In this document: positions 1 to 7,853 of the stretch, in pieces
How the letters are laid out: every line of letters starts with the position of its first letter
How positions within the stretch are numbered: the stretch's first letter is position 1
Assembly (NCBI GenBank): GCA_964431365.1
Contig: CAYSJJ010000072.1
Coordinates: forward strand, 1 to 19,248
Direction: 5' to 3'
Length of the DNA: 19,248 bases
Source of the DNA: Geomobilibacter sp964431365
GTDB lineage: Bacteria; Desulfobacterota; Desulfuromonadia; Geobacterales; DSM-12255
The notes under the pieces: model-generated
The model's database searches: none
Told to the model about the DNA's origin: nothing
Seen by the model: the letters and a program-made list of their open reading frames with translations, nothing else
Position numbers and translations under genes: made by a program

Positions 1-432
1 GGGTTCATCCGGCAGTATGCCGACCGGTTTCACCACGCCAAGGAGGAGGATGTCCTGTTTGCGGCCCTGGTGAAAAACGGCATGCCGGCCGCCAACAGCC
101 CGGTTGCGGCCATGCTCCTGGAACACGAGCAGGGGCGGAAGTTCGTGGCCGAGCTTGAGTCGGCTGCCTTGGCAGCTCAGGCGGGCGAGTCCGGGCAAGG
201 GCCGATCATCGCCGCCAGCGCACTGGGATACGTGGCGCTGCTGCGGGAGCACATCGCCAAGGAGGATGAGATCCTCTATCCGCTGGCCGAGCGGATTCTC
301 CCCGCATCCCTGCGCAGCGAGGTCGTCCGCGGCTACCAGGTTGCCGAGTCCCCTGTGCCGGCCGGTTTTGCCGAGGGGTACGAAGCGCTGGTCGCAGCAT
401 ACGAGGAGGCTGCGAAGCGGCTCGCAGCCTAG
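1..432 (+). CDS. Hemerythrin-like HHE domain protein, 5' partial
   Basis: The reading frame is open from base 1, so the start codon lies upstream; 143 residues are visible. Hemerythrin-like domains are four-helix bundles that bind a di-iron centre with His and Asp/Glu ligands and handle O2, NO or redox signals in the cytoplasm. The iron-ligand pattern is visible: HHAKEED at residues 11-17 of the fragment, a helix with LEHE around H42, and REHIAKEDEILYP around H84-D89. An internal GTG at 70 would give a shorter protein but would drop the first ligand helix, so it is not the true start. No other domain is visible downstream of the bundle. A T-rich hairpin about 50 bases after the stop may end its transcript. 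The family is clear; the physiological role is not. Confidence 0.85.
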   Translation, partial: GFIRQYADRFHHAKEEDVLFAALVKNGMPAANSPVAAMLLEHEQGRKFVAELESAALAAQAGESGQGPIIAASALGYVALLREHIAKEDEILYPLAERILPASLRSEVVRGYQVAESPVPAGFAEGYEALVAAYEEAAKRLAA

Positions 433-438
433 CCTGCC

Positions 439-466
439 TTGACAAATCGGGAAAATCCTCTACAGT
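439..466 (+). promoter_or_regulatory. Possible sigma-70 promoter for the DUF3108 gene
   Basis: A perfect -35 box TTGACA (439-444) is followed after 16 bases by TACAGT (461-466, 4 of 6 matches to TATAAT). A start would fall near 473, just before the hairpin at 482-515. Seen by eye only; the -10 box is weak. Confidence 0.35.
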
Positions 467-477
467 AAGGGAACAAC

Positions 478-537
478 ATGTACGACCATTCCGGCTATCT
501 CGTTGGAATGGTCGTTTTGTTATGGGAGCAACGATGA
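478..537 (+). CDS. Possible 19-residue leader peptide
   Basis: ATG at 478 is preceded by AAGGGA (467-472), five bases away, and opens a 19-codon frame reading MYDHSGYLVGMVVLLWEQR. Its TGA (535-537) overlaps the preferred start of the DUF3108 gene as ATGA, a classic arrangement for translational coupling. The frame runs straight through the 11-bp hairpin at 482-515. If the promoter at 439-466 is used, transcription would start after most of the ribosome site, so promoter and peptide do not fit together perfectly. It could be chance; short frames like this are common. Confidence 0.3.
   Translation: MYDHSGYLVGMVVLLWEQR
482..520 (+). terminator. Hairpin with T-rich tail: terminator or attenuator
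   Basis: ACGACCATTCC (482-492) and GGAATGGTCGT (505-515) are perfect 11-bp reverse complements around a 12-base loop. TTTTGTT follows (515-521). This is the shape of a factor-independent terminator. It can end the hemerythrin transcript, or act as an attenuator in the leader of the DUF3108 gene, because it sits only 9 bases before that gene's ribosome site (524-528). Confidence 0.65.
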
Positions 538-1286
538 ATGGTTCAGACGGGAAGCGCGGCTGTTTTGCGCTCCTGCTCATACTCCTGGTGGCTATAACCC
601 TGCCGGCCCGGTTCGCCCGGGCCGTCCCCGTTCCGGAAAAGCTGGTCTACAGCCTTAGCTGGATGGGGATCGCGGTCGGCACTGCCACCCAGGAGATATC
701 TGAGGATGGGGAGCATCGGAAGATATTCTCCCATGCACTGTCAAATGATTGGCTGTCGGCCTTTTACCCAGTGGATGACCGGACCGAGAGCCTCCTGGCA
801 AAAACCGGCAGTCACTTCCCCGGAGAATCCCGCTATTACCGGATGATCTTCAAGGAGGGCCGGCGGACCCGGGACCGGGAAATCACCTTCGACCAGGCGA
901 AAAGGGTCGGCCGCTTCCACGACCGGATCGGTGGCGAGCGGGTGGAGATCCCGATCGTGGAGAACACCTACGACATCTATGCCAGTTTCTACTACGTGCG
1001 GAGTCAGCCGCTGGAGCCGGGCAGCTCGTTCATGATCCACGTGCTCGACGGCAAGGAGTTGCGCAACATCGAGGTAAAGGTACTGAAGCGTGAACGGATC
1101 ACGGTGCCGGCCGGGGAGTTCAACACCATACTGGTGCGGCCGATGGTGAAGTCGGAGGGGGTCTTCGAAGGGAAGGGCGGCGCCCTCATCTGGCTGACCG
1201 ACGACAGCCGCCGGATACCGGTAAAGGCGGAGACCAAGGTGCGGGTGGGGAGCGTGACGGCGGTGCTGACCGGGGGGACGTACTGA
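534..1286 (+). CDS. Exported DUF3108 domain protein
   Basis: A 250-residue protein of unknown biochemical role. The N-terminus has a short charged stretch, a hydrophobic core (about residues 11-23) and a likely signal peptidase cut near A30, so it should be exported. The mature part begins with EKLVYSLSWMGIAVGTAT, typical of DUF3108 proteins. These are periplasmic, predicted to be mostly beta-strand, and often described as lipid-binding-like or envelope proteins. The ATG at 534 is chosen over an in-frame ATG at 522 because GGGAG (524-528) is five bases from 534 and actually overlaps 522. The gene stands alone between a hairpin upstream and 222 bases of non-coding DNA before the pilus operon. 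DUF3108 assignment is from remembered family pattern; function is unassigned. Confidence 0.75.
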   Translation: MNGSDGKRGCFALLLILLVAITLPARFARAVPVPEKLVYSLSWMGIAVGTATQEISEDGEHRKIFSHALSNDWLSAFYPVDDRTESLLAKTGSHFPGESRYYRMIFKEGRRTRDREITFDQAKRVGRFHDRIGGERVEIPIVENTYDIYASFYYVRSQPLEPGSSFMIHVLDGKELRNIEVKVLKRERITVPAGEFNTILVRPMVKSEGVFEGKGGALIWLTDDSRRIPVKAETKVRVGSVTAVLTGGTY

Positions 1287-1508
1287 CAATCCCGACACCG
1301 ACAGCCGAGGGCGTTTTACATCCCGCATCTCCCCCGTGGTATAGTCATTTCCCTGCCAGTGAATATCGGTTACCTTCTTGTAATTGATTTGAGAGCCATA
1401 GTAATTGGTCAAGGGTGGCCGGACGGGCGGCTAAGGAAATTTTTCTGAAGCAAATGCCCTGTTGTGTCGAACAATTAACTTGATGTGATCTGGTCCTGGA
1501 GTTCGCGG

Positions 1509-1940
1509 ATGAGGCGTTTGTCGGGAAATCAGCACGGTTTTACCATGGTGGAGATGCTGATAGCGATCCTCGTGATGACGGTCGGCCTGTTGGCGGTCCT
1601 TACCATGCAGGATGTTGCCATCAATGCCAACTCCATTTCCATGAAGCTGACGGTGGCCACGTCCCTGGCCCAGGAGGCCCTCGAGGATATCCTCTCCTGG
1701 AACCCTGATACCCATGCCGACCTCAAGACATCCACTGCAAATGCGGTGTACGATCTGGATCCGAACTCGTCGGCGACGTCGATCAGTGTGCCAGGAACCG
1801 GCAGCTACACTGCAACGTACACCACCACGGTCGGAGGAACACCGGGTTCGGGCATCCCGGACGGGATCACCAGGGTTGTCGTCACCGTGACCGGCGGCGG
1901 GAGAAGCATCTCGGTCACCGGCTTCAAGAGGACGGTATGA
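1509..1940 (+). CDS. pilV: Type IV pilus minor pilin, PilV-like
   Basis: A 143-residue type IV prepilin. The class III signal is clear: a short basic leader, cleavage after G10, then F11-T-M-V-E15, with Glu5 of the mature protein present and a hydrophobic helix to about residue 33. PilV-type minor pilins help prime pilus assembly in the inner membrane with PilW, PilX, FimU and PilY1. The position as first gene before PilW- and PilX-like genes supports the PilV call, as does the pattern AILVMTVGLLAV. ATG 1509 has GGAG (1498-1501) seven bases upstream; a longer GTG start at 1485 has no such site. The stop overlaps the next start as ATGA. The 222 bases upstream hold only weak promoter-like matches (TTTACA at 1315, TATAGT at 1340, spacing 19). 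The role follows from family and context. Confidence 0.85.
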   Translation: MRRLSGNQHGFTMVEMLIAILVMTVGLLAVLTMQDVAINANSISMKLTVATSLAQEALEDILSWNPDTHADLKTSTANAVYDLDPNSSATSISVPGTGSYTATYTTTVGGTPGSGIPDGITRVVVTVTGGGRSISVTGFKRTV

Positions 1941-2833
1941 TGGGCTCGATCAAAAGGGGGGCGTCGGGCTTCACCTTGGTGGAGATCCTGTTTGTCATTG
2001 CGATCTTCGGCATCGTCATCGGCGCCGTGTACTCCCTCTACCTGACCAACCAGAAGACCGCGTATGTCCAGGAAGACCTTGTCGATCTCCAGCAGAACCT
2101 GAGAATTGCCATGGACAGTATTACCAGGGACATGAGGATGGCCGGCACGCTGGTTCCCCTCGGGACCAATCCTCTGGCCAACGGTTCGCTCAATAACTAC
2201 TCGACGAGCGTACAGATCAACACGGCATCCGCCAGCGGCCAGTTTGCCAGGGTTGCCAGGAGCAAGAGCGCGGCAACCTTCACCGTCTTCAGCACAAGCG
2301 TGGACAGTCCTGAATCCGTTGACGCATTGACCGGTGCCGGCGGTGCTGGCAACGTCCGCCTCATCCGGCCCGGTAACCGGAGCAACCCGGTAAGCCCGGA
2401 CACCTATCTCGTGCTCTATCCCAACGCCACCAACCGGAGCGGGCCGACCGTTGCGATGAAGCGCCCCGATGGAACGGCCTTTTTGGCCGGGGCCGGGGCC
2501 GATGCCGGCGACATCATTGCTGCGGCCTCAGGGACCTCTGCGTACGACACGATCGTCTATTCCCTGGCTCCCTGCACGGACCCCCCCTCCCTTCAATGTC
2601 TTAAAAGGGACGTCAACGGAGGGACGTCGGATGATATCGCCAGTAACATCTCCTCGCTCCGCTTCAGCTACCTCTACGACGACGGGACAGAGGGGAACAA
2701 CCCTTCCGACCCTGCCACCATACGGAGCGTGCGGGTTACCATCACCGGCCGGACCGCAGCGACCTCGGCCCTTTCCGGCGGCCCGAAGACGCGTCAGATC
2801 ACCTCGGTCATCAAGCTGAGGAACAAGAGATAA
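1937..2833 (+). CDS. pilW: Type IV pilus minor pilin, PilW-like
   Basis: A 298-residue prepilin with leader ending at G11 and mature N-terminus F12-T-L-V-E16 (Glu5 kept), followed by a hydrophobic helix. The next segment, with QEDLVDLQQNLRIAMDSITR and then DMRMAGTL, is characteristic of PilW family proteins. The C-terminal half is a predicted globular beta-rich domain with a Cys pair (LAPCTDPPSLQC) that could form a disulfide. The start overlaps the pilV stop (ATGA), implying coupled translation; a second in-frame ATG lies one codon on. PilW-type proteins are larger minor pilins of the assembly-initiation complex. Only the numbering within the minor-pilin set is inferred. Confidence 0.87.
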   Translation: MMGSIKRGASGFTLVEILFVIAIFGIVIGAVYSLYLTNQKTAYVQEDLVDLQQNLRIAMDSITRDMRMAGTLVPLGTNPLANGSLNNYSTSVQINTASASGQFARVARSKSAATFTVFSTSVDSPESVDALTGAGGAGNVRLIRPGNRSNPVSPDTYLVLYPNATNRSGPTVAMKRPDGTAFLAGAGADAGDIIAAASGTSAYDTIVYSLAPCTDPPSLQCLKRDVNGGTSDDIASNISSLRFSYLYDDGTEGNNPSDPATIRSVRVTITGRTAATSALSGGPKTRQITSVIKLRNKR

Positions 2834-2840
2834 CCGTCCA

Positions 2841-3410
2841 ATGGATCAGACCAGGCGCACCATAGGTTCCGGACCGCTATCGAGGGTCGACAATGAGCAG
2901 GGGGCGGCACTCATCATCGTTCTCCTGATGCTGCTCCTCCTGATCATACTCGGAACGACCCTGTTCACCTCGTCCGTTACCGAGATCAAGGTTGCCGGCA
3001 ACTACCGGAACAACCTCGAAACCTTTTTTGCAGCCGATGCGGCGGTGGAATTCGCCATGACCTACAGTGGAATCTATACGTCGATCTACGGAACCACAAC
3101 CACGTGGCCGGCGCCGGGGCAGGGAAAGGTGCTGAACGACTCCTTCGGGGTTGCCGGAGCAAATGATAATCCGTACAAGGATTACAACCAGATCACCATA
3201 CCCGGGACTAACGACAAGGCCCAGGTCAAGGTGGAACTGGTCAAGAGCCGCGGCAACCCCCCTCCCGGTTACGGCTTCCAGGAAGATGCCGGGATTGGTG
3301 GTGGGGGCGGTTTCAGGGCCAATGTGTTTGCCGTGACCGTGATCGCCAACGGCCCCAACAACGCCCGCACCGATCTGGAGTCGGGAGTGGCGAGAGTGGT
3401 GCCGCAATGA
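2841..3410 (+). CDS. pilX: Type IV pilus minor pilin, PilX-like
   Basis: A 189-residue protein with an unusually long leader (about 21 residues) ending QG, then AALIIVLLMLLLLIILGTTL. As in other PilX/GspK-type proteins, the hydrophobic segment lacks Glu5, so the processing site is probably after G21. It is followed by TEIKVAGNYRNN and AADAAVEFA, a typical PilX N-terminal pattern (small-residue-rich helix with AE or AAVE). A Gly-rich loop (GIGGGGGF) occurs near the C-terminus. It starts seven bases after pilW with no strong ribosome site, so translation may depend on pilW. The stop codon overlaps an ATG (3407) in the next gene's frame. Confidence 0.82.
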   Translation: MDQTRRTIGSGPLSRVDNEQGAALIIVLLMLLLLIILGTTLFTSSVTEIKVAGNYRNNLETFFAADAAVEFAMTYSGIYTSIYGTTTTWPAPGQGKVLNDSFGVAGANDNPYKDYNQITIPGTNDKAQVKVELVKSRGNPPPGYGFQEDAGIGGGGGFRANVFAVTVIANGPNNARTDLESGVARVVPQ

Positions 3411-3460
3411 CCACTCCCTGCAGCATCTTCGGGAACACCATTACCGGAAGAGAGGTCGCC

Positions 3461-3832
3461 ATGCAGATCCTTTTGTCAGCAGTCATGTTAGGACTTATTC
3501 TCATGGCCGGGTCAATGCCGTCGTTTGCAGACGACAGCAGTCAGCCGGCAGGCAATAGAAGTTCCTATGACCCGGCAATACTCTACCCGGGACCCCACAC
3601 CCCTGAGCATCTCTTCTACAGAAATCCGAAGGGGACGATCTGGCTGCCGTGGCTGGCGGGCGATTTCAACAGGAAGGTCAAGTGTTCCGGAGCCTTGAAG
3701 AGATTCAAGCGCCAAGGTGTCTGGAAGGGGCACCTGAATCAGGACGGATCGTGCGGTCCTCTTGCCGAGCCATCCGAGTGGGCTGTCGGCAACTGGCTCA
3801 ATTACGTTCAGAGCCGCAGGCCGAGGAAGTAA
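3461..3832 (+). CDS. Small secreted protein of unknown function in the pilus operon
   Basis: A 123-residue protein that I do not recognise as a named family. It has a Sec-type signal peptide (MQILLSAVMLGLILMAG, cut likely after FA near residue 22). The mature part is rich in Pro, Trp and basic residues: LYPGPHTPEHLFYRNPKGT, then LPWLAGDF, and two cysteines (VKCSG and GSCGP) that could pair in the periplasm. ATG 3461 is preferred: GAAGAGAGG lies just upstream at good spacing and it begins exactly with the signal peptide. An in-frame ATG at 3407 overlapping the pilX stop would put 18 non-hydrophobic residues in front. The gene is enclosed by pilX and pilY1, so a role in pilus or adhesin assembly is inferred. 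Confidence 0.7.
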   Translation: MQILLSAVMLGLILMAGSMPSFADDSSQPAGNRSSYDPAILYPGPHTPEHLFYRNPKGTIWLPWLAGDFNRKVKCSGALKRFKRQGVWKGHLNQDGSCGPLAEPSEWAVGNWLNYVQSRRPRK

Positions 3833-3850
3833 CGGGAGGGGGAGGTGGCC

Positions 3851-6800
3851 ATGCAGAGGACGATTATTACCGTGATTGCGTCGGCAATCGTATTGATTGC
3901 CGTTTCAACGGCGCTGGCAGCGCCTGACCAGTACCCCGGCGATGCCTCGATCTACGGGACGGCGGGCACCTACCAGCCCAACGTTCTCTTCATTATCGAC
4001 AATTCGGGGAGTATGAGCGATTCCGTTGTCGTCGAGTCCTATGATCCCACCAGGACCTATGCCCAGTCCAACAAATGCGGCTCTTCCGGCAGCAGTTCAT
4101 GCTCTACCAACGCCGTGTACAGTCAGGGCGAGGATTACATCCAGGTTAACAGCAACGTCAACAACATCACCTCTTCCTGCAACGGATTGAATCCCCGGAA
4201 TCTTCTGCAGACCACCGGTCAGTACAGCGGCACAAGCCTGTTGCTTGGCGGCACCCTCTGCGGGCTCCTCACCACCAACCAGTATGTCCTGGGCAATTAC
4301 GTGAATTATCTCTACACGGTGGGGAAGAAACCGAAGATCGACATCGCCAAGGCAGCCGTCAAGAACCTGATTTCCACCACGAACGGCGTGAAATTCGGGC
4401 TGATGACCTTCCACTACGTCAGCGGCTCCGGACAGGGGGCGCAGTTCCTCAGCACAACCGTCTCCGGCGCATCGTACGTGACCACCGTCAAGAAGATGAA
4501 CGATATCTTCACCGGCACCACAACCAACCGGACTGCCCTTCTCGCTGCGGTCGATACCCTTTCGGCGACTGGTACCACTCCCCTTGGGGAATCGCTCTTC
4601 GAGGCGATGCGCTACTTCAACGGCGACGCGACCGCTTTCGGCAATACCGTGGGGATTACTGCCGGCAAGTACACCTCCCCGGTCGAGGTCTCCTGCCAGA
4701 AGAACTACGTGATCTTCGTCACCGACGGCATGGCGACGGCAGACAACGATCCGGTGCTGAAGACGATCTGCACCAACGGCGACTGCGATGGCGACGGGAT
4801 TGAACCAAATGACCTGGAACACTCTCTTGATGATGTGGCCAAGGCCCTTAATCTCGGCCCGCAGAACGTGACGACCTATACCATCGGCTTTGGCCTCACC
4901 GGCGCCGATGCCACCGCCATAGACCTGCTGAAAAGGGCTGCCGATGCCAGTCACGGCAAGGGGAAATACTACGATGCCGGATCGGCGCAGGACCTGCAGA
5001 ACGCCTTTTCCCAGGTCATGGGTACCGTGACGGCAATCGATACCACCTTCGGCACCGTTTCGGTCCCGGCAAGCTCCGAGAACAGGACCTACGCCGGCAG
5101 CAGGCTCTACATGCCCTTTTTCAAGACGGCCAACGGTCCGTTCTGGAACGGCAACCTGAAGAAGTATGGCCTTTCGTCAGGAGGCAACCCCACCATTATC
5201 GACGTTAACGGTAACCAGGCCACCTACATCGACCAGAACAATGACGGCATCGATGATGTCACGCTCGCCGCCCTTCCTGCCGGCGCAGACAACGGGACCA
5301 TCAAGAGCAGTGCGATATCCTTCTGGAGCACCGCCGCCGACGGGGGCCATGCCGACAAGGGGGGGGCTGGGGAAGTGCTGCAGGCAAAGACGGCAACTAG
5401 CCGCACCCTCTATACCATAAATCCTGTCGGCAAGAGCCGGGTGACCTTCGACCTGTCGAACATGACCGCAGCCATGCTCGGTGTGGCGAATGATGCCGAG
5501 CGCGACAAGGTCGTCAACTTTATGTATGGCCAGGATGTGGACGACAGCGACAAGGACGGCAACACAACGGAAAACCGCGCCTGGATGCTGGGTGACCCGC
5601 TCCACGGAAGACCGCTGGTCGTCAGCTATGCATCGTACATCTTCTCCGCGACCAACGAGGCCGACTGTTCGGTCAACAAGTCCGTCATCTATGCCAGCAG
5701 CAACGACGGCGTCCTCCACGCCTTCAGGGATTGCGACGGCGCCGAGCTCTGGGGGTTCATCCCGCCGGATATCCTCGGGAACCTCAACTACGTGAGAACC
5801 TCCGGCAGCCATGTCACGCTGTTGGACGCGGTGCCGCGGGTGTACATCTACGACGCCAACAACAACGGCACCATCGAGAGTGGCGACAAGGTCATCCTTC
5901 TTTTCGGCAGCAGAAGGGGGGGGGGAGTGGCCGCCGGTATCGCCACCGGTTCCTACTACGCCCTGGACGTCTCGGACCCTTCAACCCCACAGTACCTCTG
6001 GAGCATTTCGAACCTCTCCCCCTCCCAAGGGACGACGCCGATCTTCCCGGAGCTGGCAGAGAGCTGGGGCGAGCCGAAGATCGTCAAGATGCGGATCGGC
6101 AACAGCGACAAGATCGCCATGGTCGTCGGCGCCGGGTACGATAACCCCAACGAGGATGGCCGCTATGGCGCCACCCAGACCTTTGCCGGCACCGGTGTGG
6201 TTCCTGCCGCAGCCAACGCCGAGGGGAACGTCACGAGCAGCGGGACAGCTGCGCCGCTAAACCCCAAGGGGCGTGGGGTGTACGTTGTCGAGGTTGCTAC
6301 CCTGAACGGCGGGGTGCCGAATTTCAGCAAAAGTGGCGAGAAGATCGGGGAGTTCACTTACGGCGCCACCTCTCCCTACTCCTCCATGACCTTTTCCTTC
6401 CCGTCGGAAATCGCGGCCGTGGATCTGAGCGGAAACGGCTATGCGGAGCGTCTGTACGCCACCGACACCGGCGGGAACCTCTGGCGGTTCGACGTGGCGA
6501 ACTCGGATCCGACGAAGTGGGCTGCCCGCCTGGTCTTCAGCGCCAACCCCGGCGCCGGCGGGGCGTCGGACAAGGGGCGGAAGATGTTCTACAAGCCGTC
6601 CGTCGTCTCGGAGGTCGGCTACAAGATGCTCTACTTCGGCAGCGGGGACCGGGAGCACCCGCTGAACACGGCGGTCGTAGACCGGATCTATGCCGTGATC
6701 GACCGGGACACATCGACGACGTCCACGCCGACGGTTACGGAGAGCACCCTGACGGACGTGACCACCGACCAGCTCCAGACGACCACCATCAACGCGGGTA

Positions 6801-7255
6801 CCGGGTCGATCACCGACCTCCTTGCCAAGCTGAACGCCTCCAACGGCTGGTACATCAAGCTCGATCAGAACAGCGGCGAAAAGGTGCTGAGCGCGCCGCT
6901 GGTATACAACAAGGTCGCCTATTTCACCACCTTTGCACCCGGCACGACGGTCACCACGGACGCCTGTCAGCCAAACCTGGGGACCGCCAGGATGTATGCC
7001 GTGAACTACAAGACCGGCGAAGCGGTGATGAACTACGACACCTCCAATGACAGCACCATTACCACCAACAAGCGCGCGCAGTCCGGGGGCGCAATCCTTC
7101 TACGGAACGACAGGGTGAAAACCATCGGGACTGGCATCCCTCCCGGTGTCACCCCCATTATTACTGCGGAGGGGGGGACCCTCTGGACCGGCATGCAGAA
7201 ACAGGGGAGCCTCTCGGGCAGGGGGATCATACCGCTCTACTGGCGGCAGAAATAG
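3851..7255 (+). CDS. pilY1: PilY1/PilC-type pilus-tip adhesin
   Basis: A 1134-residue secreted protein: signal peptide to about A24, then a von Willebrand A-like domain with a MIDAS motif (D50-x-S52-x-S54 in LFIIDNSGSMSDS) and IFVTDGMA further on. The C-terminal half is the PilC/PilY1 beta-propeller, beginning near NRAWMLGDPLHGRPL and ASSNDGVLHAF. Calcium-loop-like motifs occur at about residues 311-318 (DCDGDGIE), 461-469 (DQNNDGIDD), 668-679 (DANNNGTIESGD) and 858-866 (DLSGNGYAE, followed by GGNLWRFD, the family's known calcium site region). PilY1 caps the pilus, promotes assembly with minor pilins, and mediates adhesion and surface sensing. ATG 3851 with GGAGG five bases upstream is preferred to GTG 3845. 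A G10 tract (5916-5925) and a G8 tract (5359-5366) lie inside the gene. Confidence 0.93.
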   Translation: MQRTIITVIASAIVLIAVSTALAAPDQYPGDASIYGTAGTYQPNVLFIIDNSGSMSDSVVVESYDPTRTYAQSNKCGSSGSSSCSTNAVYSQGEDYIQVNSNVNNITSSCNGLNPRNLLQTTGQYSGTSLLLGGTLCGLLTTNQYVLGNYVNYLYTVGKKPKIDIAKAAVKNLISTTNGVKFGLMTFHYVSGSGQGAQFLSTTVSGASYVTTVKKMNDIFTGTTTNRTALLAAVDTLSATGTTPLGESLFEAMRYFNGDATAFGNTVGITAGKYTSPVEVSCQKNYVIFVTDGMATADNDPVLKTICTNGDCDGDGIEPNDLEHSLDDVAKALNLGPQNVTTYTIGFGLTGADATAIDLLKRAADASHGKGKYYDAGSAQDLQNAFSQVMGTVTAIDTTFGTVSVPASSENRTYAGSRLYMPFFKTANGPFWNGNLKKYGLSSGGNPTIIDVNGNQATYIDQNNDGIDDVTLAALPAGADNGTIKSSAISFWSTAADGGHADKGGAGEVLQAKTATSRTLYTINPVGKSRVTFDLSNMTAAMLGVANDAERDKVVNFMYGQDVDDSDKDGNTTENRAWMLGDPLHGRPLVVSYASYIFSATNEADCSVNKSVIYASSNDGVLHAFRDCDGAELWGFIPPDILGNLNYVRTSGSHVTLLDAVPRVYIYDANNNGTIESGDKVILLFGSRRGGGVAAGIATGSYYALDVSDPSTPQYLWSISNLSPSQGTTPIFPELAESWGEPKIVKMRIGNSDKIAMVVGAGYDNPNEDGRYGATQTFAGTGVVPAAANAEGNVTSSGTAAPLNPKGRGVYVVEVATLNGGVPNFSKSGEKIGEFTYGATSPYSSMTFSFPSEIAAVDLSGNGYAERLYATDTGGNLWRFDVANSDPTKWAARLVFSANPGAGGASDKGRKMFYKPSVVSEVGYKMLYFGSGDREHPLNTAVVDRIYAVIDRDTSTTSTPTVTESTLTDVTTDQLQTTTINAGTGSITDLLAKLNASNGWYIKLDQNSGEKVLSAPLVYNKVAYFTTFAPGTTVTTDACQPNLGTARMYAVNYKTGEAVMNYDTSNDSTITTNKRAQSGGAILLRNDRVKTIGTGIPPGVTPIITAEGGTLWTGMQKQGSLSGRGIIPLYWRQK
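5916..5925 (+). repeat. G10 homopolymer inside pilY1
   Basis: Ten consecutive G bases encode the end of R689 and G690-G692, at the start of the beta-propeller (GSRRGGGVAAG). By the reading frames, gain of one G would end translation at about 6144 and loss of one G at about 6260. Either would remove most of the propeller but keep the vWA domain. Confidence 0.9.
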
Positions 7256-7285
7256 GATGATGACAATCGAAAGGTCTGCGACGGG

Positions 7286-7831
7286 ATGAGGATGGATAAA
7301 GGTGTGACACGCTGGCGTGGGGGTGACAAACGCGGGTTTTCCCTGATCGAGCTGATGGTCGTCGTGGGCATGCTTGCGATCATGATGGCCATCGCGCTCC
7401 CCCCCTACGTCAGCTGGCGAAAAACGCTGAGCTTCCGGCAGACGGCCCACGGGATACACACCATGCTGAAGGAGGCGAAGTCGCTGGCCATCACCCGGAA
7501 CCTGCAGCACATGGTCGCCATCGAGCCGGGGAGCGGCAGCTACAAGCTGATACCGGGCAATCGTGCGTACAATACCCCGTCAACGGGGTGGAGTGCCACC
7601 CCTCTGCAGAGCGTGACGGCACCGTCCGGTGTTACCATCCGGAGCAGGAACGACGGGACATCATCGGACAACGTCTATATGCAGTTCAATCCGAACGGGA
7701 CCGTCAGGCTGAAAGCCCCGGATGGGACAACCGTGAGCGATGGCAACGTCACCGTCAACGACGGGGCGTCGGTGATGTTCTGTTTGACCGTGTCGGAGGC
7801 GGGGAGGATCAGACTGGAGAAAAGGAACTGA
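7286..7831 (+). CDS. FimT/GspH-like type IV pseudopilin
   Basis: A 181-residue prepilin. The leader ends RG17, followed by F18-S-L-I-E22-L-M-V-V with Glu5 kept, and a hydrophobic helix to about residue 40. The pattern FRQTAHGIHTMLKEAKSLAITRN is typical of GspH/FimT/FimU proteins, whose post-helix segment reads like LRQAARELAARLREARAEAIRR. FimU-type pilins complete the priming complex with PilV, PilW and PilX. The gene follows pilY1 by 30 bases and ends the operon; a minus-strand gene converges 22 bases further. The start is uncertain: ATG 7286 and ATG 7292 share only a distant AAAGGT (7270-7275). The GspH-like fold is inferred from pattern, not from a search. Confidence 0.82.
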   Translation: MRMDKGVTRWRGGDKRGFSLIELMVVVGMLAIMMAIALPPYVSWRKTLSFRQTAHGIHTMLKEAKSLAITRNLQHMVAIEPGSGSYKLIPGNRAYNTPSTGWSATPLQSVTAPSGVTIRSRNDGTSSDNVYMQFNPNGTVRLKAPDGTTVSDGNVTVNDGASVMFCLTVSEAGRIRLEKRN

Positions 7832-7853
7832 GGTCTCCCGCGCTGGCAGGCCG

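Noticed and set aside
1440..1508. Possible c-di-GMP or cyclic-GAMP (GEMM) riboswitch upstream of the pilus operon
   Set aside because: The leader is GC-rich and lies before pil genes, but the conserved GEMM core (for example the CGCAAAGC stretch) and tetraloop-receptor are not visible.
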